Below, in pieces: positions 11,947-23,900 of a stretch of 64,000 nucleotides of DNA; within the stretch, counting starts at the first letter, position 1, and the number at the start of each line of letters is the position of its first letter. The notes under the pieces were generated by a model. The model saw only the letters and a list, made by a program, of their open reading frames with translations, did no database searches and was not told where the DNA came from. A program made the position numbers and the translations under genes. The stretch is from Dactylonectria macrodidyma (lineage: Eukaryota > Ascomycota > Sordariomycetes > Hypocreales > Nectriaceae): assembly GCA_020744425.1 (NCBI GenBank), contig JAGMUV010000001.1:620001-684000 (forward strand). Reading direction: 5' to 3'.

Positions 11947-13347
11947 ATGGCACGCCAAGTCTATGCTCACTACATGGTACCAATGCTGCTCCCATCTCCA
12001 ACTCCTGCCCAACTAACACACATCCTCTCTCCAGGTCGGCCTGACCAACCAGCAAGCGCTCTCACAATGGAAAACAGACATCCAAGCAGCCAAGGACGCA
12101 TGGATCGACGGCTTCGCGCTCAACATCGGCCCAGACGACTCGTGGACGAGCACGCAGCTGGGCCTCGCGTACCAGGCGGCGGCGGAGCTCGACTTCAAGC
12201 TGTTCCTGTCCTTCGACATGGCGTCCGACTACGTGTGGTCGGTGGACAGCGTCGTGGGGTTGGTCAACGACTTCAAGGCCGAGGCCGCCCAGGTGCTCGT
12301 TGGCGGCAAGCCCATGGTCAGCACGTTTGAGGGCCCGACGTGGGCTGACAACTGGAGCTCCGTGCGGAGCCAGACGGGCGATATCTTCCTCGTGCCTAAC
12401 TGGAGCAGTCTGGGGCCTTCTGGTGTGGCGGACAAGTTGAGCGTCATTGACGGAGCCTGTGAGTGAGAAACTTGAAATTTTCGGATTGAGACGTGTGTGT
12501 TAACGAGGGTTTGTGTTGCAGTCTCATGGGCGGCTTGGCCCAATGCTGGCTCGAGTGAGATGTCGTCTTCAGAGGACTTGTTGTACAAGGGCGTCCTCGC
12601 TGAGAAGCCGTACATGATGGGTGTCAGCCCGTACTTTTACGTCAGTGAGTAGTAACCCATTCCTCAAAGGCCCAGACACCGAGATGGGATAGCAACCACT
12701 AACCCAACTGTGAAGACCTCCCCAACTGGAACAAGAACTGGTACTCATCCAGCGACTCTCTGTGGTACGACCGCTGGCAACAAGTGCTCGAAGTGATGCC
12801 CGAGTACATCGAGATCATCACGTGGAACGACTTTAGCGAGTCGAGCTACATCGGCGACATCGTGGACGCGCAAGTCGTCGACGGAGCCGACGCCTACGTC
12901 GACGGCATGGACCACTCGGCGATGCGGGCAGTGCTGCCGTACTTCATCAAAGCGTACAAGGAGGGCAACAAGAACGTCGAGCTGCCAACGGCCGAGACGG
13001 CGCTGGCCTGGTACCGTACGACGTCGGCGACGCTCGGCGGCGACGGCGGCACCGTGTGGGGCCAAGGCGGCTCCGAGTCGGCCAGCGCCGGCACCCGCGA
13101 TGTCGTCTCCGTCATCACCATCACCGTCGACGAGACCGAGTTCCAGCTGTCCATCGGCGACACCACCCAGACCTTCTTCGCCAACGGCACCGAGAACCGC
13201 GTCAACTACTTCGAGATGCCCTTCGATGGTGCTCTGGGCGCCGTGTCGCTAACCATGAACGGCGTCACGACGACGGGGCCGTCCATTGTCGACACCCTCC
13301 CGGCCACAGGCTACGTCAACTTCAACGCCGCAGCCATCAGCCTATAA
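11947..13347 (+). CDS. GH71 alpha-1,3-glucanase (mutanase-like), no signal peptide seen
   Basis: Four exons (11947-11976, 12035-12458, 12522-12644, 12716-13347) encode 402 aa. Introns are 58, 63 and 71 bp with GTACCA/GTGAGT/GTGAGT donors. The protein starts directly with the first conserved GH71 block (VYAHYMVGLTN), then shows GFALNIG, KLFLSFDM, STFEGP, AFSWAAWP, and the ITWNDFSESSYIGD segment typical of the family. GH71 enzymes cleave alpha-1,3-glucan, a fungal cell-wall polymer. Most are secreted, but here no hydrophobic leader precedes the catalytic domain and none is evident in 250 bases upstream. It may act inside the cell, like fission-yeast Agn2 in ascus-wall breakdown, unless a distant 5' exon was missed. 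The C-terminal 130 residues form a beta-rich appendage. Confidence 0.88.
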
Positions 13348-13524
13348 TCGTCCTGCTTCTTTCCCTGAGCGGCAACGTGTGGTATAATTGTTTCATGGCC
13401 AAGTATTGAGCGACTTTCATAGGGCGTGGTAAAGTGTGGCGTATGGTTACACAAAACTTGTATATATAAGACAAGCTTCGATTCTCTCTAGGCATGCACC
13501 GGTGCCAGTCCGTAGCTGATTTGA

Positions 13525-14679
13525 CTACGCTTTCTTGATCTCGGTCTGGAACTTTTCCGTCCACTCTGTAAACTCGTCCCGTGAACCATCCCAGCTCTTG
13601 CTCAGGAGATCGCTCACCGCGACGGCATCGGCAAAGGCCTTGGTCATTGCGTCGTCAATCTCCTCAGGGTCTAATTCGTAAAATGCGGTGGCGAGGTCAC
13701 CGAACGTGTCTGGGAGCTTCTGGAGAGCAGCGGCCGTCTTGTCGAGGCGCTGCGGCAGGTCGGAGTTGGCGTCCGTGGGGGGGAAGGGCGGGAGCTTCTT
13801 GAATCGCCGCTTGGAGATGGCTTGGTAGAGGAGCACAACGAGCCGTAGTCGCTTGAGCGAGGTTTCGAGTCGGGGCCTGATGCCGTCGGGGTCGTCGCGC
13901 GGGATGGTTTGCTGGGAGTTCATGAGGTCATCGAGCATGTCCTGCTTTGAGATGGAGCTTTCTTGCAATTTATAGGCCAAGCCATCCACGTCATCTTCGT
14001 CCTCATCCTCGTCATCCTCGTCCGGCTCTTCGTCTCCCCACTCCTTCATCTCCTCCATGACATCCTTAAGCGTATCCTTCCACTCCTGGGACTTCTTGAC
14101 AAAGAAGCCTCCCACTCCCATGTTAGCCAACCCAATGACACCGTCACAGGCAGACCACAGCACACCCGTCGACGCGAGACTCCCCTTGCCGCCGGGCCCA
14201 AACGAGTCCTTTTTGTCGCCTGAGAGCACCTTGCCGTCCTTGGGGATCCGCTGGAGCAAGCCCCCCAGCTCGACAAAGACCCTCTGCGCGCGCCAGACAA
14301 GCACGCTACGGACGACTCCGGTGTAGGTACTTGCGTCGCACACCTCGATGGACGAGGCAAGACCTGGGATGGGTCCTGCGACGAGCTCGCGGACGACGGT
14401 GGACACTGCGGAGGGCGTGAAGGGCTCGTTGATGATGAGCAGGGAGATCTTGGTCGAGTGGGCCTTGATCAAGGATGCGGAATCGCGCGCGAGAGCTAAG
14501 GCATCGACGACAGTCGCAGAGGAAGAAGTGTTCGCGTCGTTGGGCTTTTTGGTTTCCGTCGAGGCGTTCTGATTCCGCTGGATGCCGCCCAGGACGGTCT
14601 GAAGCTGCTGGAGGAGGGTGGCGGCAGTTTCGATCAGCGTGTTCATGGCTTTGAGAGCCTCTGCGTCAGTCGGTGCCAT
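13525..14679 (-). CDS. Grap2/cyclin-D-interacting (GCIP) domain protein
   Basis: Single-exon gene of 384 aa. The start is the ATG in MAPTDAEALKAMN. The frame stays open upstream, but that extension looks like leader sequence. The all-helical protein has an N-terminal helix rich in Leu/Gln, a middle region with SVLVWRAQRVFVELGGLLQR, a strongly acidic Asp/Glu tract at about 227-240, and a C-terminal helical half (RLRLVVLLYQAISKRR). These match the fungal members of the GCIP family, named after the human cyclin-D1-binding protein 1. The fungal role is poorly known, and no enzymatic motif is present. The gene lies tail-to-tail with the GH71 gene, 177 bp apart, and on the same strand as glucosidase II beta and TOR. 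Confidence 0.75.
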   Translation of the reverse strand: MAPTDAEALKAMNTLIETAATLLQQLQTVLGGIQRNQNASTETKKPNDANTSSSATVVDALALARDSASLIKAHSTKISLLIINEPFTPSAVSTVVRELVAGPIPGLASSIEVCDASTYTGVVRSVLVWRAQRVFVELGGLLQRIPKDGKVLSGDKKDSFGPGGKGSLASTGVLWSACDGVIGLANMGVGGFFVKKSQEWKDTLKDVMEEMKEWGDEEPDEDDEDEDEDDVDGLAYKLQESSISKQDMLDDLMNSQQTIPRDDPDGIRPRLETSLKRLRLVVLLYQAISKRRFKKLPPFPPTDANSDLPQRLDKTAAALQKLPDTFGDLATAFYELDPEEIDDAMTKAFADAVAVSDLLSKSWDGSRDEFTEWTEKFQTEIKKA

Positions 14680-15026
14680 TTTGTAGAATTTTTCTTGTTC
14701 CAAGAGGGAGAAGTAGTCGGGCGTTCTGAAGATGAAGAATATTGTCCGATATTGACTGATGTGCCTGTGACACTTTTGGTGTTGATGGAGGGGCAACTTT
14801 TTTCCTCGATTTTCCCCCGCCCTCAACCCCACCCCACTTTGGGAAGAACCCTCGTTACTAAGAAGAATAAGTCATGGCACTGAGCTGAAGCTGGAATGGA
14901 CTGTCTAACTGAGGACTGAGGATCTCCCTTTGAATCAAGATGCTTGGTATAGATTTTTGCTGCTATGCGAACAAGACTGACACAACTGCAAACGTACAAC
15001 GCCGCCTATTTTATTCCCATCCCCAT
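14680..15026. other. Short intergenic region between two minus-strand genes
   Basis: It contains the promoter and leader of the GCIP gene and the 3' end of the glucosidase II beta gene. No open frame is supported. Confidence 0.5.
15010..15015 (-). terminator. Possible poly(A) signal of the glucosidase II beta gene
   Basis: AATAAA on the minus strand, 12 bases beyond the stop codon. The sequence fits the consensus and the spacing to the stop is short, so it is only a candidate. Confidence 0.3.
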
Positions 15027-16854
15027 CTATAGCTCATCCTTACCCCCGGCTGCCTTGTAGAGCGCACCACCCTCGCAGGCGGCGGGTGTGCCAACCTCCA
15101 TCTTGTAGACACACTTCTCAGCCTCGGCGACGCGCCAGAGCTCCTCGGTCTCAGCACATCCAAGCCAGACGTCGGTACGCCTCTTGGGTCCGTTCCAGCA
15201 GCCCTGGCCGTCCTCGTACCGCAGCACCATGCGCTCGCCCTTGCCGAGGCTCTTGCCGTCAAGGCGCTCCTCATCGTCGGCCATAGCGCGGTCAACGCTC
15301 TTAAAGTTGCCCATGTTGGTGTTGCCATGGCCCTTCTTGGACTTTTGCGCCGTCTTCTCCAGCCAGCAGAGCTCGTACGTGTACTCACCCGCCTCGGTGC
15401 TGACGCACTTGCCCTTGAGGGCGCGGAAGATGTCGCCGGGGCCATAGTCCTTGCTAAGGTCCTCCTTTTCCGTCTCGAGCGACTTGTTCTTCTTCTTGAG
15501 GTCCTTTTCCGAGTGCTCAAAGGCCTCGCGTGCGGCTTTGACGAGCGTGGACTCGGCTCCCTGCTTGACGTTGTCGGCGAGGACGCCGTTCTCGATGAGC
15601 CAGACGCGGACGCCGCCAAGAGCGCTGTGGAGGGCGTTTCGGGCGAAGCTAGGTAGGTATGCCTCTAGATTGAAAACTAGATTTGCGTGTTAGTGGGCTT
15701 TTGAGATGGGGCGATGATTTACTTACGGATGTCGGTGTCGTCGCCCTCGACGCCCTCAAATTCCTTCCAGTTAACGCCGTTGGTCTCAGTGTCCTCCTTG
15801 AGGACGCTAAGGATGTCATCGTCAGGTCGCTGTGTCCTCCTAGAGTTCTCAATGTCCTGACGGGCCGAGTAATCCTCGAACGACTTGACGGCAGCCTTGA
15901 CGCCCTCGTCATTGAAATTAGGGTTGTACTCCTCCTTGAACTTTTTGAGAATCTCCTCGAGCTCGGTGGCTCGCTCCTGGAGTTCGTCACGCTGGTCGAG
16001 GACGTCTTCCAGAGCAGTGCGGAGCTCCTTGACGCGCGTCTTGGCCAAACCGACCAGGATGCCCAATTTACCGCCACCTCCCTCGCCGCGGACAACCTTG
16101 CCCTTCTCCTGCTGCTCGACCTCGCGGAAGCGCTGCTCCAGGCCGGCGCGCTTGGTCTCGAGGGCGCGGATCTCGTCTTGCAGGGTGTTGACCTTGAGCT
16201 CGACCTTGCGTCGCAGCTCCTGGGCCTCAGCCGTCATGGCGTCGCGCTTCTTGGCCGCCTTTTCCATGTTGCGGCGCTTCTCGTCCTCCAGGCGGCGATG
16301 CTCCTTGCCGATGGCGGCGCAGCGGTTCTCGCACTTGACGCCGCCCACGCCGCCAAACTCCTCGGAGCCGTCGCAGCACAGGTCGTAGTCGCAGGTGCCG
16401 TCGTTGACGTACAGGAAGGGAACGTACATGCCAATGTGGCCCTCGTTGGCACACCAGAAGCCCGGCAGCGCATTGGCCGTGTTGGTCGTGCCGGAGACAG
16501 ATCCGGGCAGCGGCTGTTCGGGGGAGAGGGCATCGAGGATGGCGCAGGCGGCGGTGCCCGGTTCGTCGGACCCGTCGGGGCAGTCGCACGAGTTGTCGTT
16601 GATCTGGCTGAGGCTCAGCTTGATGGCGGCATTGGTGATGCACGAGAACTCCTGCTTGTCCTGGTAGTGGACGGCGACTATGCGGGCAGCAAGGTTAGCA
16701 GGTGGAAGCTATCCAGAAGGGGAGCTATCCAGAATAGCAACCAAACTCCACGAAACTCACATTCAGGGCCAACACCTCGCGGCAGGCTGCCGGCAGCCGC
16801 CAGAGCAAAGGCGTAGATGGCGCTCAGCAGCGCCCAGGACGGTGGCTGTTGCAT
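15027..16854 (-). CDS. gtb1: Glucosidase II beta subunit (PRKCSH-type)
   Basis: Three exons in minus-strand order, 16761-16854, 15727-16677 and 15027-15676, give 564 aa. The introns are 83 and 50 bp. A hydrophobic signal peptide (about residues 1-22) leads into LPRGVGPEFAVHYQ. Two LDL-receptor-class-A-like calcium modules follow (CDCPDGSDEPGTAAC and CDYDLCCDGSEE). A Glu/Lys/Arg coiled coil covers about 140-260. A C-terminal mannose-6-phosphate-receptor-homology domain spans about 435-545 (CVSTEAGEYTYELCW, GCWNGPKRR, a conserved Cys pattern). The protein ends in KDEL, an ER-retrieval signal. The beta subunit holds catalytic glucosidase II in the ER and helps trim glucose from N-glycans in the calnexin cycle. 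A second acceptor 12 nt downstream in intron 2 would also keep the frame. Confidence 0.94.
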
Positions 16855-17927
16855 TGTGCGTGCTATGATGCCGGCGAATTGATTCACAGGGCTTTTGAAA
16901 GAGAATCAAGAGATGGAGTTTCACGAAGGTGAAGGTCGAGTTGGAGCCACCTCATCGTCCAAAAACAGGCAGGGGTAGTCTAGGGGGTGGAGCATGCACT
17001 GACTAGCTCCCTGAATATAGTGTAGCACAGGGCCTAGGGAGGGACAGCTCAGAGCTGGGGTAGTAGCGCCCACTGTAAGTTACGCCAGCCAACCCCTGGA
17101 CCACTATTTGAGTGAAGGCTACGATACAATACAGGAACTCGAGACGTGCTGTTGAGTCCAGCATTAGCCTAACAGCAAATGTCATTTATACGATTTAACC
17201 GGACGATGTTCCCTCCGTCAAGTAGTCAATGCGGAAACAATTGGGCCTTGGGCTCTAATACTCGCTGCGTGTCGGTACTGTCAACTGTTCCATTTTGAAA
17301 TTGCAACATCCACAGCTTGTCACTGGCTAACTCAATGCTGAGCAGACCAATTCCACCACGATTGGATCGATGAAGTATGATCAAGTTCAAAATAAAGCTC
17401 CGAGAAGGGAAGCCCTCGTTCGGGACCAGACACTATGGCAGCCATGGGGACGATGACGCGGCTCCAAGAGTCGACACCAATGTCGACCACCCTACCCTGT
17501 ACTAACCGGGTATCCAGCCGGGGTTGAAGATTGACGAAACCAGTCACTTCTTCCGATGAGTCTACTACCCACGGTCATCTTGACAAAATCACTTTAAAGT
17601 CTAAGCCTGTCAGTGTCTCTTGTGTCATCCTGCATTACAAACACCATCGTCATTGACATTCTCCCACCCCTACTATGGACACATGAATCGCAGCTCACAA
17701 ACACTGGACGAACCAATAAAAAGCTTTCATCCCAAAAATCCCACACGTAGACGTTCCTGACCGGCCTCCAACTCCACGCATCGATGATCTGATCTAGCTG
17801 AATAGCAACTCCCACCGTTCAGATGCGACATGTCTCTCTCTACCGATTCATGAGTGACAGCGCCCTGCACTTGATTTCATTCCTCCCCGTGCTTCTGTAC
17901 TCAACATTACATCTTCGGCTCCCACGG
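16855..17927. other. Intergenic region between glucosidase II beta and TOR
   Basis: It holds the glucosidase II beta promoter on the left side and the TOR 3' untranslated region on the right. Open frames are short and unrelated to known proteins. No repeat or RNA gene was noticed. Confidence 0.5.
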
Positions 17928-20900
17928 TTACCAGAAACTGCACCATCCTATGTAGTGCTGGCACAGGTTCTCCAGTTTTGTAGCCTCCATGATGAGCTTG
18001 TTGACCTGGTTGATGACATCCAGCTCTTCGTTGCTCTTGAAATCACGACCCGTAAGCTTCTGGTTGACACGGTCAAGCACCTCGATAGCTCGAGCATTTT
18101 GGCTCTCGACCTCCTGGGCACCGTTGACCAGGTTTCCGTCCTGGGCCGCCGAGCTGTTGGTGCGCGCACGGGCTCTAGATGCAGGCAGCACCGCGGGATC
18201 GGCAGCGTTGAGGAGCTCAGAGGGTGCGACGTCGCTTTCCAGGATGGATTGACGTCTCGGTCTTGGTGCTCCAGGGTTGACCAACGTCGTCTCACGGTCC
18301 GACCTAAAGGTAGGTCCAGTGGGAGATGCCGCATTAGTCAGTCGCCATGTCAGCAACGGATCATGGATGAACTTCACACAAGTTAGTTTAATACCAAGTC
18401 ACGGGGTACCGAGAAACTTACCGCTTCCAGAACGGCCATGACGCTCTCCTTGTTGTCTCTCAGGACCCTCATCACGTTCTCACATGTAATCCTGAAGCTG
18501 CCCTCAATGTTGCTGACCTCCATGGCGTAGGTCAACATGCGAGTCAATCTGAACGGAACCCGCTCAGGGTATTTCTCTCGCTTCATGGCAACCTCGAAAC
18601 AGTCGCCGAAATCGATGTGGATAATCTTGCCCGTCACACGATCCAGCATCAAGTTGGATGGATGCCGGTCACCCAATCCCAAAATGTAACCCACCATCGA
18701 CATGACACCCAGTGAACGAGTGTAGTTGGTACGTCGCTCAAGCCACGCCTCGGATGACTTGGACTTGAGCCACAACACACGGTACAAGTCTTGACCCGTG
18801 GTATTATCCAAAGCGTAGCCAAAAACTTCCACCTTTTGCATCAGCGTAAGATTATCGTAGTCTGGAGCCATCTGAAGCATAATCCGATGCTCAATGTTGA
18901 GAAGAATCTTGCGGCTTTCGCGGTACTCTCGAATGAGCACATGCAGGGTGTCACTGTTTGGCACCCATCCGAGAAGACCAGAATTCTGCGATAGGGGGAT
19001 GGCGGGATATCGTTGGATATTGAGATGTCGTTTGTAACACTCCGAGTCGTTGGAGAGAAGCGTGTTGCAAAGACCAAATAGCTGCATGACACGTTCGTCC
19101 TGACGAATATCCTCATGACCCTTGAGAAGGAAGGCGTATGACTTGCCGTCGCTTCCGTTGACGTTGAGCTTTCGAGGTCTCTGCTTGGAGTTGATGACAC
19201 TGAAGGTAGTCTCAAAAGACATGATTCTGACGATCGGCTGCCCGCTCTTGTAAGTGCCCGGGACCGCCAGGTCCAGGTTCTTAGCGTTTAGTAGCTTCGG
19301 TGAGCAGTATGTCAGCTCCAACGTCGTCACTTGAGGAAGTTGCCTTGAGATCCTCCTAAAGACCTGGTAGTAGAGGTCCCAAGCTTGGTTCAAATCGTTG
19401 ACATCCTGGCTGGTCTCATATTGTCGACACCAGTCTTGTGCCTCCTTGAGGTCTCTGCCAAATGCTTGCGCAAAGGAGATTTCGCGGAGCGTCTCTGGTC
19501 CGCGCTCGAGAAGCTCGTGAAGGGGCTCTAGGGTCGCAAACATTCCCTCAATGTTGTGATCGCCAAAGTACAATCGTGACGCTTCTTCCAATCCCTCGTG
19601 CCAAAGCTCATGCCACAGCACGGCAACTCTAATCAGCTCGTGACTGACAGTATCAGCTTGCGCGACCAAGTTTGCGCTATGCTGCCGCATGCTGTCCATG
19701 ATCTGGGCAGCGGACCTGGACCGGCGCGTGTTTTGCCAAGACTTCATCGCAACCGTGAGGGGATACACAAGCGCTTGGGGATGAGCTCGTCCCACGTCGG
19801 CGAGAAGATTGTGAACTGACTGCTGCACCCGCTTGTTAGGCTGGTTGATTCGAGCAATCAGCTGCGGAATGACTTCGAGCCATGTATCAACGCTGACGTT
19901 GGCGAATCCTTCCGTTACCGCCGTGTTGACATCCGCACTACCCCCGTGGCTGAACCAAAGTGTGAGCAGGCGGAGCGTATCCTGGAGAGAACTGCCTGCA
20001 GACAAAGCAATAGACTTGAAGAAGCCCTTGACGGCCGGGACAACATGTTCAATGACCATTGACTGATCAGCCCGCGACATGTGGCTGCCCTCATTCCTTG
20101 AAGAAAGCGCCTGTACAATCTCAAAATTGGCCAACGCCCAAGCGTGCCACGCCTTGTACCAGCGGGGGTTGTACTTGGTCGCTTGCGAGTATGCGGTCAA
20201 AATGTCCGGCACATGAGTGTATTGCCAATCATCCTTATTCAGGGCGATCAGCCATTCGCCTTGGCGTAAGTAGCATTTCGCAAGCAACACCGTCTGGTCG
20301 TACAATGCCCGTTGAGTCTGGGGGCTCATGAGCGCCGGGTCCATCTGGTTCTGGAAGCCGTACTCGCTCGGAATGTTCATCTCGTTGCCGGCTTGGGCGG
20401 TGAGGTGTGCCCTGGCCACGTCGAGTCGGTGGGCGGTATCGTTTGTGAACTTACGCAGACAATACAGTGTCTTCTCGGCAACGTTTGATAACTTCAGGGC
20501 AGGCGACTGTCCTAGCTCCCATTGATATTTAAGCACGGCATAAATGACTTGGGCTGGGGTGTTGCGAGGTCCTGGCCCAGTCTGCCTGTCTGCCCTGTCT
20601 GTCCAGTAAGGAATCATGGCCTCCAATGGGGCATCAGTGCCAATAAGCTGCTTCAGCGACTTCTCAGCGACACCCATGCGACCGGACTTTCGGCAGAGAT
20701 TGGCAAACTTGATCCACATGTGAATGTTTTCGGCGGGCGAGATGACGATTGCGCGTAGTCGAAGCATGCGCTGCCAAACCTCAACGTTTCTTTGGCAACC
20801 CTTGAGTCGAGTCTCCCAGGTACGTCGCATGATGGCCTGCTTCTTCTCATCACACTGCTTGTATACGATGAGTTCCTCCAACTCGGCAAGCATTTGTACT

Positions 20901-23900
20901 CGCACCACAACCTGGTACGCTCGGTTGTACGATTCACTCACGAGGGCGCTCAGCTCGGTGTCTAGGCCTTCGCGAGCCTGCTGTACACAGGCAAGTGCCT
21001 CGCGGAATTGATTTCGATGAAGCGCCAATATGGCTCCAAAGAAGGATCGGTCAGGCGAGTATCTCTTGAGCGACGACAGGTAATTGTCCATGGAGTCCCA
21101 CTTGCCCAAGCCCCAGGCAGCAGCTGTGGCAAGAGGCGCAATCATCCGCTGAACCTCGGGTGTTGAGTTGGCCCAGGTGCTGCCAGTCAGGTTGGCAAGA
21201 GCCTCCCATTCGCTCAAGGCGTGCAAGCAACGCATTTTTCCCATGGCAATATCAAGAGGAATAGCTTGGTCATCAGGAACCTCCTTCTCTCGCTTATCAT
21301 AGAAAGCCAAAGCTTCCTCCCATCGCTCCAACTTCTCAAACCAAGTCTCGCGTAGCTGAATGCCCTCCTTATATAGCTGTGCTTTCCGGAGAATACCAAT
21401 GGCGGCATCGGATTGCTGGAGTTGGTTGTTGATGACAATCAGAGCCTCGACAGCGCCGCTGCTCTGGTCTTGCAAGAATTCTAATTCCTTGTAATGCAGC
21501 GCCTTGGCGTAAGCGTGGCAGCGAGCCGCCTCTCTCCCGAGGACCCGGATATCGATTGGAAGCGCCTTGTCATCGTGCTCCATGAACTCAGCCAGGTTGA
21601 GCAGAAGGCCCAGCAGATCAGGTGGTACATTCTCTGACTTGATGGCGCTCTCAATGTTCTGAATTAACTCATCCTGGAACTGCTCGTACAGTTCGCTCCA
21701 GCATGAAACGAACGCCGAGTTGAAGAGCTCACGGGCAAGCGGCAGATACACACTGGCGAGGCTTGCACAGGCTCGGAGGGCGTGGTTCGGCGACTCGGTG
21801 AGAAGAGTGGTGCTGAATCTTCGCAGCCACTCTTGCCAATCCTCCTTGGTGGATTTTCCCTTTGTATCCCAAGCTGCCTTGAGGTGGATGGCGTTCATCT
21901 CGAGCTTTTTGGTCGCTTGATCCGCAAAGGCCGGCTCCTCCATCCCGTCGATGTAGCGATGCTCAGAGAGGTCTTGAGGCAGTACCTCGCCCTTCTGGAG
22001 CTTGCTCACAAACAGTTCGTAATTTGAGTGTTGGATCTGGTGTAGATTGATAGTCTTGTTCACGGTTCCCATGAAATGAAGGTAGTCCTTGCCCAGCTGC
22101 TGGATTAAGGCACAAAGCGTGTCCAGGGCAGCGATCCGGAGAGAAGCGTCTGGCCCGTCCAGCACCCTTGTGAGAGGGTGGATGATCTTTGCGGCATAGT
22201 CATTCAAGTTGACTTGTCGAGAAATCTTGCCAATGGTGTCGATGGCTTGCTTCTTAATGAAGGGGGGCTGTCCTTGCTTCTCGAATGTGCGTACAATAAC
22301 TGGGATGATCAGATGCATGTATTCTTCAGCACTGGCTCCAAAGACCAAGAAGGCATGCAGCACCTTCTCAGACGGTATACGCTTTGCAGAAGTGTCTTTA
22401 TCGAGCACTCCAAGCATGAGGGGGAGAAGGCCGGCCAAATAAATCTTAAATTCTCCCTCCAAGGACCTGGAAATAGCTTCGACGAGTGACAAGATGGTTG
22501 TCTGGAGTGACTGGGAGGTGTGCCAGTACTCTTGCAGAATTTCAACGATCTCGGGCAGATAATTCCTTATGTGCTGTCGCACAATACTCACTAGGGTCGC
22601 CAGCTGGTTAAAGTACGATTCCAGTCTGGTGGAAGTGGAGGATCTGATGACAAGTAGGAATGCCGGGACGATTCTATCGAGGAAGGAAACACACTCCAGT
22701 CCTAATGTGCGGAAAATGTTCATGATGGCCTCAATCACCGCCGCGTGGTGTTGAACTAGCGAGGGATCTTTGAGGATTTGGAGGAGGGCATTGATGACGA
22801 CGGTCGGGAAGTACTCCTTGTTTGAAGGAGTCAAGCCGGTCATCATCAACGAGATATCGGTCATCTGGTTCGACTCGACACGTCGTTGAACTTCGGGTGT
22901 TCGCTCTTCAACTTGCTGTGAAGGAGTTAGCAAATGCATGGCAACCTCGTCTGGTAGGCTCTTAGCGTGAAGCTAAAGGTTACCAATACATACCTGATGT
23001 TTGTAAGGATCTAAGGCACCGAGGATTCCCATCAGCTTGATGGTCTCCTGTCGTAGAGGAACTCGCTGTCCCTCTGTGCGGATGATGCCTTGAAGAATCT
23101 CGAGCAGTTGAGGGTATTCAAGATATGGCGTGATGACGTATCCAGAATTGCTGGCAAGTTGGCCCAAAGCATGGAGGGCAGCCTCTCGCTTGGAATTAGA
23201 ACTCTGATCCTGCAGAGCATCGATAATGAGAGGCATCAACCGATCTTTGTATGGGAGGATGTCTTCGCCGCCCACGGTCGCAAGCTCACCAATCGCTTTC
23301 AGGATGGTGGCAGCGACAGAGGGGTTCGGGTCGTTGGCCTTTGGCAACAAAACTGAAATCATTGGCTCGACGTATGGCTTGATAAGGCCCTGGGCGTTTT
23401 GCACAAGGAGGCTTAGCAACTTGGCGCTCTCTTCCTTATTTCGAGCCACATCAGAAAACTCGAGTTCCGTCAGCATCTGGATGAGGGTCTTGCGCAGTGA
23501 AGGAATGACATAGGCTGGATTGAACCTCGCGAGTCGACCAATGATTGAGATGGCGACTTCCCTGATCGAGAAGACTTCATCGTTGAGAGCGAAGAAGAGG
23601 ATTCGGATGTTCTCAGCCTTGGCTAGATGTCGGTCAAAACGCTCGTCCAAAGCTGCCAGTACAGTGCGCCTGATGTTGGGCTCAGGGTCCGATACTCCGA
23701 CCGTCAGGAGCTTTTCGATTACGTCTCCAACAACTTGGAGGGCGTGGTAGCTCGTCTGGCTGACAATTGGGTCACGGACGTAGAGCTGACAGCAGGTAAG
23801 GGCTGCGGCCGCTCGGATTTCCGGGTCCTCATCCTCGACGTACTTGATGGCGACATCTCGAACAAACTCGTTCAGCACATGACCAGCGAAATCGAAACTT

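Noticed and set aside
15683..16816. Long plus-strand open frame of 377 codons
   Set aside because: It lies antisense to the glucosidase II beta exons and runs through an intron. It has no family resemblance and is a by-product of codon bias on the other strand.
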